In this document: positions 44,473 through 55,474 of the stretch, in pieces | How the letters are laid out: every line of letters starts with the position of its first letter | Position numbering within the stretch: position 1 is the first letter of the stretch | Assembly (NCBI GenBank): GCA_030533445.1 | Contig: CM060064.1 | Location: 8,762,879-8,826,878 of the forward strand | DNA: 64,000 bases | Source: Cyprinodon diabolis | Taxonomy: Eukaryota; Chordata; Actinopteri; Cyprinodontiformes; Cyprinodontidae | Direction: 5' to 3' | Notes under the pieces: model-generated | Told to the model about the DNA's origin: nothing | Database searches by the model: none | Seen by the model: only the letters and a program-made list of their open reading frames with translations | Program-made: the position numbers and the translations under genes

Positions 44473-45663
44473 AAGCACACCTATGAGTCATCACTAAGAT
44501 GAATATTAGGGGTCATAAAACAGGGAGTCTCTGCAGACTGTGAGTGCATGCATCCACAGATCACAGGTGATTTACAAGAATGAGTCCCAGCTTGTTGGAG
44601 CACATTAAAACTTCACATTAAAATGTCAAAAACCCAAATTCACAACTGCATATATTAGAAGCCTTTTCAGCCATGAATGCTTAGCAGGAGAAAATAGTTT
44701 CCCAATGATATCATGTTTCTCTCAAAGCAAAGGCTCAGCTTTAAACATTAAGCTCTATAGAAATCATTTGGGCGCTTTATTTAAGGAATAGTTTGATTTA
44801 TTTTTTTTATAAGCTTTCATATAGACGCACTAATTGGATTAAATATTTCGCTAAATTTAGAAGAAAACCACTACTATAGTATAAACAGCTGCTACTGTAT
44901 AGAACTAGCATGTATAGATTGGTAACTTTTCAACAGTTAAACAAAACATTAGCAAAGTAATGTCGACACGTATTCACCTACAGGTGGATTAAAAATAAAA
45001 ACAGGGCTACGGTGTTGTAGCTGTTTTATAAGCGTTTACTTTTGCTATATTAGTGTTTCTGTTCGTTTATTAAACATAAAAAGTCAGCGAATGTTGGGGA
45101 AACAGTTCAGCCCTGCCACGCTTGCTACCATTAGGGGACAGAGGTGTCCGTGGAAAAGGAGTAAACAAGTTTGAGACCGAAAGACAACGATTAAAAGTGC
45201 TTACCTCCAACTGCCAACGTGTTTTTGTAGCGAACTGTTTTCATGGAAGCAGTAAATAGACTTTTTTTCTGGAATGTGGAAGTCAGTTTCCTGCGCTTAA
45301 CTCCAGCTCAGTCCCTTCTTCTTCTTCTGTTTTTTTTTTTTTTTTTTTTTTTTGCAGCGAAATCTCTTCCTGTCGAACCTCTTCCTGCCTCCAGGGGGCG
45401 CAGTAGCCTCCAAAATGCTCTTCAGTCGTATTGAGGAGAGAAACAGCTGGATGTGCCCTCTATCACTGCACCGCTGAGTAGTTTTATGTTTCATTGCAAA
45501 CAAAGAACATAAAAGAACAAAATGGAACATGAATAATTACACTCAGATGCATCATCAAAGGACTTTACAGGATATAGAGCAGTTATTTTATAATGTCAAA
45601 TGACAAAATCTAATCTGAGGGTTGCAATTCTTTAAGGGCAGTTATCATTTGAATGGTAAGTAA
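44473..45663. other. Gene-free stretch; possible fzd6 non-coding exon near 45205
   Basis: No coding exon recognised. On the minus strand, TTGGAG|GTAAGC at 45205/45204 is a good splice donor and could end a 5' UTR exon of fzd6 (see findings). A T run at 45329-45353 separates the rest. Confidence 0.3.
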
Positions 45664-45750
45664 GAGGATTAGGGCCTCCGAGACAAAAAAAAAAAGTTAA
45701 CTGATTTTGAAATTCTATTTTAGTATAATATGAGGAAAAATTCTAACTGT
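45664..45750. repeat. Half copy of the inverted-repeat array element
   Basis: AAGAGGATTAGGGCC, then AAAAAGTTAACTGATTTT, matches the left end of 4463-4961 without the AGAATTCTGAC array. Confidence 0.55.
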
Positions 45751-45767
45751 ATATATATATGTATATA

Positions 45768-47012
45768 CACTATATTGCCAAAAGTATTTGCTCACCCATC
45801 CAAATTATTGGAATCAGGTGTTCCAATCACTTCCATGGCCACAGGTGTATAAATTCAAGCACCTAGGCATGCAGACTGTTTTTACAAACATTTGTGAAAG
45901 AATGGGTCGCTCTCAGGAGCTCAGTGAATTCCAGCGTGGAACTGTGATAGGATGCCACCTGTGCAACAAATCCAGTCGTGAAATTTCCTCGCTCCTAAAT
46001 ATTCCACAGTCAACTGTCAGCTGTATTATAAGAAAATGGAAGTGTTTGGGAACGACAGCAACTCAGCCACGAAGTGGTAGGCCACGTAAACTGACGGAGC
46101 GGGGTCAGCGGATGCTGAAGCGCATAGTGCGAAGAGGTCGCCAACTTTCTGCAGAGTCAATCACTACAGACCTCCAAACTTCATGTGGCCTTCAGATTAG
46201 CTCAAGAACAGTGCGCAGAGAGCTTCATGGAATGGGTTTCCATGGTCGAGCAGCTGCATCCAAGCCATACATAACCAAGTGCAATGCAAAGCGTCGGATG
46301 CGGTGGTGTAAAGCACGCCGCCACTGGACTCTAGAGCAGTGGAGACGCGTTCTCTGGAGTGACGAATCGCGCTTCTCCATCTGGCAATCTGATGGACGGG
46401 TCTGGGTTTGGCGGTTGCCAGGAGAACGGTACTTGTCTGACTGCATTGTGCCAAGTGTAAAGTTTGGTGGAGGGGGGATTATGGTGTGGGGTTGTTTTTC
46501 AGGAGCTGGGCTTGGCCCCTTAGTTCCAGTGAAAGGAACTCTGAATGCTTCAGCATACCAAGACATTTTGGACAATTCCATGCTCCCAACTTTGTGGGAA
46601 CAGTTTGGAGCTGGCCCCTTCCTCTTCCAACATGACTGTGCACCAGTGCACAAAGCAAGGTCCATAAAGACATGGATGACAGAGTCTGGTGTGGATGAAC
46701 TTGACTGGCCTGCACAGAGTCCTGACCTCAACCCGATAGAACACCTTTGGGATGAATTAGAGCGGAGACTGAGAGCCAGGCCTTCTCGTCCAACATCAGT
46801 GTGCGACCTCACAAATGCGCTTCTGGAAGAATGGTCAAAAATTCCCATAAACACACTCCTAAACCTTGTGGACAGCCTTCCCAGAAGAGTTGAAGCTGTT
46901 CTAGCTGCAAAGGGTGGACCGACGTCATATTGAACCCTATGGCTTAGGAACGGGATGTCACTTAAGCTCATATGTGAGTCAAGGCAGGTGAGCAAATACT
47001 TTTGGCAATATA

Positions 47013-47015
<3 letters not shown>
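45768..47015 (+). mobile_element. Tc1-like transposon, apparently complete
   Basis: Perfect 29-bp terminal inverted repeats (45768-45796 and 46987-47015; they begin CACTATATTGCCAAAAGT) lie directly inside TA dinucleotides (45766-45767, 47016-47017). 1248 bp with one intact transposase gene. It sits in a TA-rich simple repeat. Confidence 0.92.
45902..46933 (+). CDS. Tc1-like DD34E transposase, intact (343 aa)
   Basis: One uninterrupted frame. Residues about 8-110 form the paired helix-turn-helix DNA-binding domain, with GRPRK at 59-63 (an AT-hook/nuclear-signal type motif) between the two halves. The catalytic triad is complete: D154 (WSDESRF), D245 (QHDCAPVH) and E280 ([12 protein letters not shown]), with 34 residues between the last two, as expected for Tc1. 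The glycine box [12 protein letters not shown] is at 189-200. ATG at 45902 was chosen over the upstream frame (open to 45788) because [10 protein letters not shown] is the usual Tc1 start and the upstream part overlaps the terminal repeat region. Length is normal for the family. Confidence 0.92.
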   Translation: MGRSQELSEFQRGTVIGCHLCNKSSREISSLLNIPQSTVSCIIRKWKCLGTTATQPRSGRPRKLTERGQRMLKRIVRRGRQLSAESITTDLQTSCGLQISSRTVRRELHGMGFHGRAAASKPYITKCNAKRRMRWCKARRHWTLEQWRRVLWSDESRFSIWQSDGRVWVWRLPGERYLSDCIVPSVKFGGGGIMVWGCFSGAGLGPLVPVKGTLNASAYQDILDNSMLPTLWEQFGAGPFLFQHDCAPVHKARSIKTWMTESGVDELDWPAQSPDLNPIEHLWDELERRLRARPSRPTSVCDLTNALLEEWSKIPINTLLNLVDSLPRRVEAVLAAKGGPTSY

Positions 47016-47067
<52 letters not shown>

Positions 47068-47129
47068 CGTATATAAATATTTACGTGTATATATATATAT
47101 ATATATATATGTATATAAATATTTACGTG

Positions 47130-47169
<40 letters not shown>

Positions 47170-47226
47170 TATACGTATATATGTGTATATATATATATAT
47201 ACATATATACGTATATAAATATTTAC

Positions 47227-47262
<36 letters not shown>

Positions 47263-47275
47263 ATATATATACGTA

Positions 47276-47311
<36 letters not shown>

Positions 47312-47451
47312 CGTATATATGTATATATATATATACGTAAATATTTATATACGTATATATGTATACATATATATATATATATACGTAAATGTATATATAT
47401 ATATATACGTAAATGTATATATATATATATACGTAAATATTTATATACGTA

Positions 47452-47496
<45 letters not shown>

Positions 47497-47517
47497 ATAC
47501 GTAAATATATATATGTA

Positions 47518-47560
<43 letters not shown>

Positions 47561-47576
47561 GTAAATATTTATATAC

Positions 47577-47608
<32 letters not shown>

Positions 47609-47636
47609 GTAAATATATATATACGTATATATATAG
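47016..47636. repeat. Long (TA)n array with periodic ACGT and AAATATTT interruptions
   Basis: About 620 bases of alternating TA broken by recurring TACGTAAATATTTATATACG and TATATGTGTATATA blocks. It begins at the TA target of the Tc1 element. The spurious long frames in it are of low complexity (I/Y repeats) and are not genes. Confidence 0.9.
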
Positions 47637-47763
47637 ATTTCAGCACATTACTTTTTTAAATGAGAAATACAACAAACACTACAAAAACGACAGCGTCATC
47701 CACTTAATTATGAATTATTACATTGACATTTCACAGTGAATTACTTTCTATTTACTCTACTTT

Positions 47764-48198
47764 CTATTTTCTTTCGTTACACACAATGTCAATGGTTAAT
47801 TTTGTCAATATTTTTGAGTCAGTGCAAGATAGCCAGACTAATGTTACGCTACATACCATACTATAGGATACATCGGCGTATATATTGACTTTCTTGGTTA
47901 ATACATCCACTGACTGTGAAATTACCTGTGGAACGCTTCCTACAGCCGGCAAACTGCTTGTTTTTGCGGCAAATGCTAAACATGTAGGCTTTTTTACTGC
48001 TGTAGGAGTTGGGAGTACCAGCATGGCGGACGGGGGCTTTACTTTTTTCAGGCAATCAGCAATCCACTGAATAAATAGATCAGTGGAGGTGCCACAACCA
48101 CTCACTGAAAACATTTTGATTGTTGTGTGTTTTTTTTTTTTTATTATTCTTGCATTTTCAATATTTTCAGTCTCTATTTTAACTGATCTGATATGCAT
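47764..48198 (-). other. Unassigned 144-codon open frame
   Basis: An open frame of mixed composition (a stretch SGCGTSTDLFIQWIADCLKK, then an Ala/Pro/Val-rich part). No domain recognised, no splice signals that decide it, no visible start context. May be a worn transposon ORF or chance. Confidence 0.2.
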
Positions 48199-49289
48199 CT
48201 TTGTCTAAGAAAAACAGAAAAAAAAGAGAGAAAAAAAATAGAGGGTCAGAGATTTGCTCCTTTTCTAATCTTTTTGAGCACTAATTCATGAAATGATTGT
48301 TGTCACTTTTTTCTGAAATGAAACCCAGCAGCTCAGAAAGCCATATTGGATTTAAGTAATAGTGGATGTTAGTGTTGATGAGATCCCTTCAACTCATTCA
48401 CACAGGATCTAAGCTCTGTTCAACATGGCAGAGATTGAGTCAGAAGAGGATTAGGTTATGACAGATGTGAATATTTTTTGTTCATAAACTAGGCCTGAAA
48501 AGGGATTCTGCAACCATCTTGGTCTTTTCTCCTTGTATATTAAAAAATGAGCTCTGGGATTCACTAATGACAAATTAATCATTAGTGAATTAGAGGGGGA
48601 GTGGCAGCCTATGGTTTGGGCATAGAGCTTGGAATCCTGAGATTGTGACACTGCTCCCTGGGCGCCCCACAATGGCAGCCCACTGCTTCCCAAGGGGATG
48701 GGTTAAATGCAGAGGTCAAATTTGGCTCTTCACAACCGCTACTGAGCATTTTTCCTTTGGATAAACTTTACATGCACAAGTGCACTTTCACAAACAACTG
48801 CAGGTGCTTGGTTCCAGGTTCTTAGAGATTCACTTCCATACAGAAAACCCATATTCTTATCTTCAGCTACCACAGTATACATGTCAGATTGAATAATACT
48901 ACTTATACTTAAGCAATAGTATCAAGGTGTTATTTTATTGTATCTCTTATACTATATCCGTTGGTTGTGCTGTTCTTTTTACATCCCTTTGCCGGTGATG
49001 AAGCAGACAGAAGATGTTTCATCATTGTCTCCCTTTTATCTCCTCTTTCTTTCATCTTTTTTCCTTTTCTTGTTTTTCCTTTCCTGTCCTACTTACATTG
49101 CAGTGTCCTTATAATCTGTAAAACTCTGTGTATGAATTATAATAAAGCAATTTATATGCATAAATCAAGTGGAACACTATGGCAATAGCCCTACTGCTCC
49201 ACTTGTGAAAGTAAAACCTGTTGGGCTCTTTTTGACATGAAGATAATTATTCTAATTGCCATATTGCCAGACAGGACACTGTTGAAAAT
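48199..49289. other. Intergenic, nothing recognised
   Basis: No ORF of note, no repeat ends that I can pair. Confidence 0.45.
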
Positions 49290-49304
49290 GAATAAATGAA
49301 TGAA

Positions 49305-49363
<59 letters not shown>

Positions 49364-49366
49364 ATA
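49290..49366. repeat. (AAAT)n microsatellite
   Basis: About 18 AATA units with a few variants at the start. Confidence 0.9.
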
Positions 49367-50999
49367 GATAAATGCAGAGGTAAATTCCAACTCGAGATTA
49401 ATAAAGTTCAATTATTGTTATACCTACCAGGCATTGCTTTAATAGAACTTAAACTACTGAATGGAACTAAAACTTTTATCTATTAGTTATTTTAGCTATA
49501 ATTTTATTTTTTCACACCTTTACCCTAGATGAAGGAGCGAGGGTTTCCACCGTAGCTTTGTTAGTTCTTCTTTGACCCTTTGGCAGAAAGGGTCAAATGA
49601 AGATATGTTATTTTCAAGCTTTAAAAAATAAAATGATGGGTAATTTCGTATTTGGCTTGTGGAAAATCTTTTACAAGGCTTTTTTATGGCTTTTGCAAAA
49701 AAAAAAAAAAATGCCATAAACTTAATCCCAGATTCAAGATCGAACAGCTGCTTTATGTTTTGCTAATATTCTTGAGAGAAATGTGTGAGCTTTAAGGATA
49801 GAGATCACATTGCTGCAAAAGTTGGTTTCATCAAACTAGTTTAAAAGCACTCTAACAACAGTAATTTTGGGGTAACAAGAAATAATTAAAGTACTGGAGC
49901 ACAGCTTCCCTGCTGTAGAAACATTAAAGCATTAAAAATCAGAGAAGATGCAGATCTGTGCACCACATGAAGCTATAAAAGAAGATCTGCAGTAATTATT
50001 GTTGGTTGAAAACAGGTGTGGGCAGACCTATTTAACAAGAAGACATGCCCCGAGATATGTCATCATATTTCAAAGAAAGTGTTATGACAACTAAATAACG
50101 AAATTCTTTCAGATCCACTGTGAGAGTGTCTGATTACTGGAAAACCGATGTAAAGGAACATGGGAAAGTAAAGAATTGTGCACAGATCTGTTTGTGCAGA
50201 TGAGACTGAATTCTAACGTCAGTTAAGTAAAAAAAAAGTACTTATTTATGTTGGACGGTATTTAAGAGATATGGCAAGGAGATGATGCCACTATTTAGAT
50301 TTTTTTCATTATTTTGACTGAAAGAAACTGCATTTGTGCTGAAAGATGATGTGGTGTTAAGAAAGCATGAAGGTCCACATTTTGATAAATTCAAGAAAGT
50401 GTTGTTCCCTACCATGAATCCAAAAGTTTACATACATTACAATTTATGTCCTACTATAAGCGCTTTCAGCCTGATTTTGTGGTTGCTGAAGCAACCCTAA
50501 TTTAAATCAAAGCACCCCTAAAATATAATTTTTTTTTAAAATTCTGTATGCGTTTTTTACAATAAAAGAAAAAAAATTGTGACATCTTAAAAACTATACA
50601 GTATTTGGTTATTTAACCCTTTCAATTATGATTTGGTTCATCTGAAATAATAATAAACAAAAAAAACAAGTTAACAAGCATGATGGAGCTCCTAAACTAA
50701 AATGCTGACCAACGCTTTGAGGAAAACGATGCATTCAAGTGTTTCTGAAATGTTCAGTCAGATTTCTGCACCTATTGATGGTGTGTTGGTGAAATGTTCA
50801 CCAGCGAGGTGCACTAATGTGGATGAGGTTGGTTTGTTTGATTATCCTTAAAACTACAACTCAATATCAATATTTAAATTTAATGAATCATTAGTAAATC
50901 ATTATCATTTTTTTCAGTTTGTAGTTATTTGAATCTATAATCTAATCTGTGATTGCCAGTCTAAAGAGGAGGAGGTGTACAAGGGGCAGAGTATGAAAG
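49367..50999. other. Intergenic, nothing recognised
   Basis: AT-rich; short ORFs only. No recognised exon or transposon end. Confidence 0.45.
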
Positions 51000-51560
51000 T
51001 AGATTAGTTTCTTTATTATTCAATCAAAAAAAGGTTGCTTCAATCAAAAAATATATTTTCAATTAAAAAATCTTCACTTCAATGAAAAAAAAACTTTTCA
51101 ATCAAAGAAAAAAATATTTGACAGCAAAAATATGTTTGAGACTCAAAAAAATATATTTGACCACTGTTTTTCTTTGATTTAAAATGCATATTTGATAGAA
51201 GTGCAGTCTTTTTTGTTTAAAGCAACTTTTTAAATTGAAGTAACATTGTTTTTTGTTTGGACCATAAAATGGGTAGGACATTTGTGTCTTTAATATTCAA
51301 TCAAAAAAGAAGTTGCGTCAAACAAACAAACAACAGAATAAATAAAAAAAAGTAACTTCAATGAAAAGATAAACGTTTTCAATCATAGAAAATAGTTTTT
51401 GAATGCAAATAAAAATATTTGAGACTAAAAAAATTGCATTTGAACACTTTTTTTTAATTGTTGAAAATTTTCTCTTTGGTTGAAGGGATCTATTTTGTGT
51501 TTGGGCCATACATGGGTAGGACATTTGTGTCTTAATCATTCAATTCCAAAAAAGTTGTTT
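51000..51560. repeat. Degenerate tandem repeat with a unit of about 240-280 bp
   Basis: ATTCAATCAAAAAA recurs at 51019, 51297 and (as ATTCAATTCCAAAAAA) 51538. The last two are preceded by near-identical GGGTAGGACATTTGTGTCTT. Units also share TTTCAATCA/AATATTTGA motifs and are very A/T-rich. Confidence 0.6.
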
Positions 51561-51584
51561 CAATGTCATGTCATGATTATGGAC

Positions 51585-52095
51585 TCTGATCATACAGTCA
51601 AATTGATTCAAAGTTTTCTATCTAAGGAAAACCTGTTGATTGCATCGACTCATTGACTCAAAGGCAATCCCTCACACTAAGTATGCTGGTCGAGACAGTG
51701 GAGAGGAAAAACTCGCTTTTAACTGGACGAAATCAAGCTGAACCAGAGTCAGTGTGAGCGGCCATCTACCGAGGCCGACTGGGGTTCAAGGAGACAGAAG
51801 CAGAGATAGAAAAAGAAGCAGAGATACAAAAGGGAACTGTAAACCAGCTCCACAGGCAAGAAACACACAGCCAGGCAGACGAGCTCCGAGCCAGCTTCCA
51901 TGTCAGAGAATGAAGAGAGCACATCCAGTTAGTCACAGTCAGAGAATCAGGACAACACTGAAGAACAGGCCGATCTCCAACAGCTGTAAACAAAGGTGTT
52001 GATGGCAGCAGCACAGCTGATATTTCTCTCCAGGATGGAGTCACAGCTAAACAGGAACAGACCAGATGAAGCTACTATGAGAAAGCAGCATAACC
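51585..52095 (-). repeat. LINE-type (L2/Maui-like) 3' fragment, inverted copy
   Basis: Reverse complement of the repeat at 38641-39205 for nearly its whole length; its 3' end is at about 51590 (minus strand). Confidence 0.65.
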
Positions 52096-52795
52096 AAATA
52101 ATTGACTTAAAAATTTGATAATACTTGGTTTAAATATCAACCCCCTGTCTGTAATTTAGGTCTTAAGTATCCGCTTTATGAATGAGTATCTGTGCCATCT
52201 TTACCGACCAGAATCGGTAGAGAGTGGCAGAACATTTAAACTTGGTAACAGCTAAGGCTACTTCTAATTGAACTGTCCATTATAGACAAACGGTGGTTAA
52301 ATGCTAGCCAGGGTGAACATATTAAGTCTACAGCACAGTTCCCTTCCTCTGCTTATAACTTTTCAGGACCTGCTCTAGACGCACCTCTCAGATTATATTT
52401 TCTGTTGTTCACCAACATCTCATCTACCCACTACAATTATAAAAAAATTCAATTTTCATTCTTAGGACTTTAACACATCCAAATGTGATAAAGTTTATTT
52501 AGTTTAACAATAAAATATATATAAAACTTAACAAATTCAAATTTACATCAAGTTTCTAAAAAAAGAGGATCATAAGAAGTTGCCTTTACTTTTTACTTTA
52601 CATTCTCCTTTTACGTTTTCCGTGACCCTCTTGATCCGTAAACACACAATTATTCACAAAATGACCAATGAGGGAACATTTTCAATTAACAGTATTTGAT
52701 AATGGATTAGTAAATACAATTTACTATCCCTCTTTCACAATTTATTTTACAATGTGCAATTAAAAAACAGATTTCAAATTGGATTTTTCATTATA

Positions 52796-53995
52796 CACTC
52801 ACCGGCCACTTTATTAGGTGCCCCATGCTAGTAACGGGTTGGACCCCCTTTTGCCTTCAGAACTGCCTCAATTCTTCGTGGCATAGATTCAACAAGGTGC
52901 TGAAAGCGTTCCTCAGGGAGTTTGGTCCATATTTACATGATGGCATCACACAGTTGCCACAGATTTGTCGGGTGCACATCCATGATGCGAATCTCCCGTT
53001 CCACCACATCCCAAAGATGCTCTATTGGATTGAGATCTGGTGACTGTGGAGGCCATTTGAGTACAGTGAACCAGTCTGAGATGATTCCAGCTTTATGACA
53101 TGGCGCATTATCCTGCTTAAAGTAGCCATCAGAAGTTGGGTACATTGTGGTCATAAAGGGATGGACATGGTCAGCAACAATACTCAGGTAGGCTGTGGCG
53201 TTGCAACGATGCTCAATTGGTACCAAGGGGCCCAAAGAGTGCCAAGAAAATATTCCCCACACCATGACACCACCACCACCAGCCTGAACCGTTGATACAA
53301 GGCAGGATGGATCCATGCTTTCATGTTGAAGACGCCAAATTCTGACCCTACCATCCGAATGTCGCAGCAGAAATCGAGACTCATCAGACCAGGCAACGTT
53401 TTTCCAATCTTCTATTGTCCAATTTCCATGAGCTTGTGCAAATTGTAGCCTCAGTTTCCTGTTCTTGGCTGAAAGGAGTGGCATCCGGTGTGGTCTTCTG
53501 CTGCTGTAGCCCATCTGCCTCAAAGTTCGACATACTGTGCGTTCAGAGATGCTCTTCTGCCCACCTTGGTTGTAACAGGTGGTTATTTGAGTCACTGTTG
53601 CCCTTCTATCAGCTCGAACCAGTCTGGCCATTCTCCTCTGAGCTCTGGCATCAACAAGGCATTTCCGCCCACAGAACTGCCGCTCACTGGATGTTTTTTC
53701 TTTTTCGGACCATTCTCTGTAAACCCTAGAGATGGTTGTGCGTGAAAATCCCAGTAGATCAGCAGTTTCTGAAATACTCAGACCAGCCCTTCTGGCACCA
53801 ACTATCATGCCACGTTCAAAGTCACTCAAATCACCTTTCTTCCCCATACTGATGCTTGGTTTGAACTGCAGGAGATTGTCTTGACCATGTCTACATGCGT
53901 AAATGCACTGAGTTGCCGCCATGTGAGTGGCTGCTTAGAAATTAAGTGTTAACGAGCAGTTGGACAGGTGTAGCTAATAAAGTGGCCGGAGAGTG
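52796..53995 (-). mobile_element. Tc1-like transposon, near-complete but disabled
   Basis: Ends CACTCACCGGCCACTTTATT and (reversed) CACTCTCCGGCCACTTTATT match in 21 of 22, inside TA at 52794-52795 and 53996-53997. 1200 bp with one long transposase frame on the minus strand. A different Tc1 family from the one at 45768. Confidence 0.9.
52828..53922 (-). pseudogene. Tc1-like transposase with one stop codon and a shortened catalytic loop
   Basis: The frame is open from 53922 (a second ATG at 53847 begins MGKKGDLSDFERG) to a TAA at 52935-52933, then continues in the same frame to a natural TAG at 52830-52828. Apart from the TAA there is no frameshift over 1095 nt. Catalytic residues are present ([25 protein letters not shown]), but only 29 residues separate the last Asp and Glu, where Tc1 relatives have 34 or more, so about seven residues after SDWF seem deleted in frame. 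A product would lack the last 34 residues and have a damaged active-site spacing. Confidence 0.88.
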
Positions 53996-54126
53996 TATGA
54001 TTAAATGTAAAATTTCAAATGCTATTTGAAGTTGAAAGTTCTATTTCAATGACTCTCCTGGTCCTCCATACATTTAATCTTTGTTAGTTAAGAAAACATT
54101 TTTAGACTGGTTAAAACTAAATTGCA

Positions 54127-54960
54127 TAGTTACGACGGAGTATTAGGGCCTGGCTAGAGATTTTTTTTCTTCTATTTCGAGAATACAGTCGTATTATTAT
54201 GAGAATAAAGTCATAACATTATGGGAATAAAGTAGAAAATTATGAGAATAAAGTCGTAAAATTGTGAGAATAAATTCATAAGAATAAAGTCGTAAAATTA
54301 TGAGAAAAAAAATTATGAGAATATAGTCGTAAAATAATGAGGATGAATTTGTAAAATTATGAGAAAGTAAAATTATGAGAATAAAGTTGTAAAGTTATGA
54401 GAATAAAGTCAAATTATGAGAAAGTAAAATTTTGAGAATCAAGTTGTAAAATTATGAGAATAAAGATGTAAAATAACGAGAATTAAGTTGTAAAATTACG
54501 AGAATAAAGTTGTAAAATTTTGAGAAAGTAAAATTATGAGAATAAAGTTGTAAAATTATGAGAAAGTAAAATTATGATAATAAAGTTGTAAAATTACGAG
54601 AATGAAGTTGTAAAATTATGGTAATAAAGTCGTAAAATTATGAGAAAGTAAAATTTTGAGAATAAGGTTTTAAAATTATGAGAACAAAGTAAAATTAGGA
54701 GAAAAAAGTCGTAAAATTACAAGAATAAAGTTGTAAAATTATGAGAATAAAGTAAAATTATGAGAAAGTAAAATTTTGAGAATAAAGTTGTAAAATTACG
54801 AGAATGAAGTTGTAAAATTACGAGAATAAAGTCATAAAATTTTGAGAAAGTAAAATTATGATAATAAAGTTGTAAAATTATGAGAATAAAGTAAAATTAT
54901 GATAATAAAGTTGTAAATTTACGAGAATAAAATCCTAAAATTACGAGAAACAACTTGTAT
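54127..54960. repeat. GAATAAAGTYGTAAAATTAYGA tandem array, copy 2
   Basis: Head ACGACGGAGTATTAGGGCC then TAGAGATTTTTTTTC, followed by some 40 units of about 18-20 bases, more variable than copy 1 (mixture of AAAGTCGTAAAATTA and AGAAAGTAAAATTATGAG). The right-hand head is not seen. Confidence 0.85.
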
Positions 54961-55199
54961 TTTATGACAACTACTACAATAAGCACTTTCTTTCTTAAAA
55001 TTAGGAATGTCGACCATTTATGTGAAGTTATACTTTAATAGTAATGCAGAAATGTTGCAACATTCATCTAAAAAAACAAACAAAAAAGTGTGTGTGAGCG
55101 TGTGGGGGGGGGGGGTTGGTGTGACCTTCATTTGTAATATCTGAATTCTCCTCTTGGGGGCGCTGTTTCTCGATTTTGTGGCCGGGGTTCATGTGACTG

Positions 55200-55474
55200 A
55201 AGCACCGTTTATGGGCGGGGTTATAATGTAATGTTTCACGGGCTAGTGTAGAGCACAGCCAATAAAGTGTCGGTGGTTAGTGAGTGCCTGAGCTAGCGGC
55301 AGTGTTCCCGTTTCACCCCGCTGTGGATGGGAACAGACACCAGAAACTACCGACATCAAATGACATCTGTAACGGCGGCGCCACCACGGAGCACCGGGCT
55401 GACTCTCTTCACATTCATATGCGGTACGTTATAGCCTCTGCTTATTTAAAACCGAAAACAGTAAATCCGTAGAG
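55200..55474 (+). promoter_or_regulatory. CpG-rich promoter and possible untranslated first exon
   Basis: A GC box (GGGCGGGG, about 55214), a CCAAT box (about 55258) and a CpG-rich stretch are followed by a good splice donor, AGAG|GTAAGG at 55474/55475. The frame from 55284 stops three bases before the donor, so the exon would be non-coding or read in another frame. The gene it would serve is not identified; no coding exon further right is recognised. Confidence 0.35.

Noticed and set aside
46225..46995. 256-codon minus-strand ORF
   Set aside because: Antisense shadow of the intact Tc1 transposase; no independent start, domain or conservation argument.
47013..47659. Several long overlapping frames of repeated Ile/Tyr
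   Set aside because: Direct translation of the TA microsatellite; no stop codons occur because of the repeat, not because of coding.
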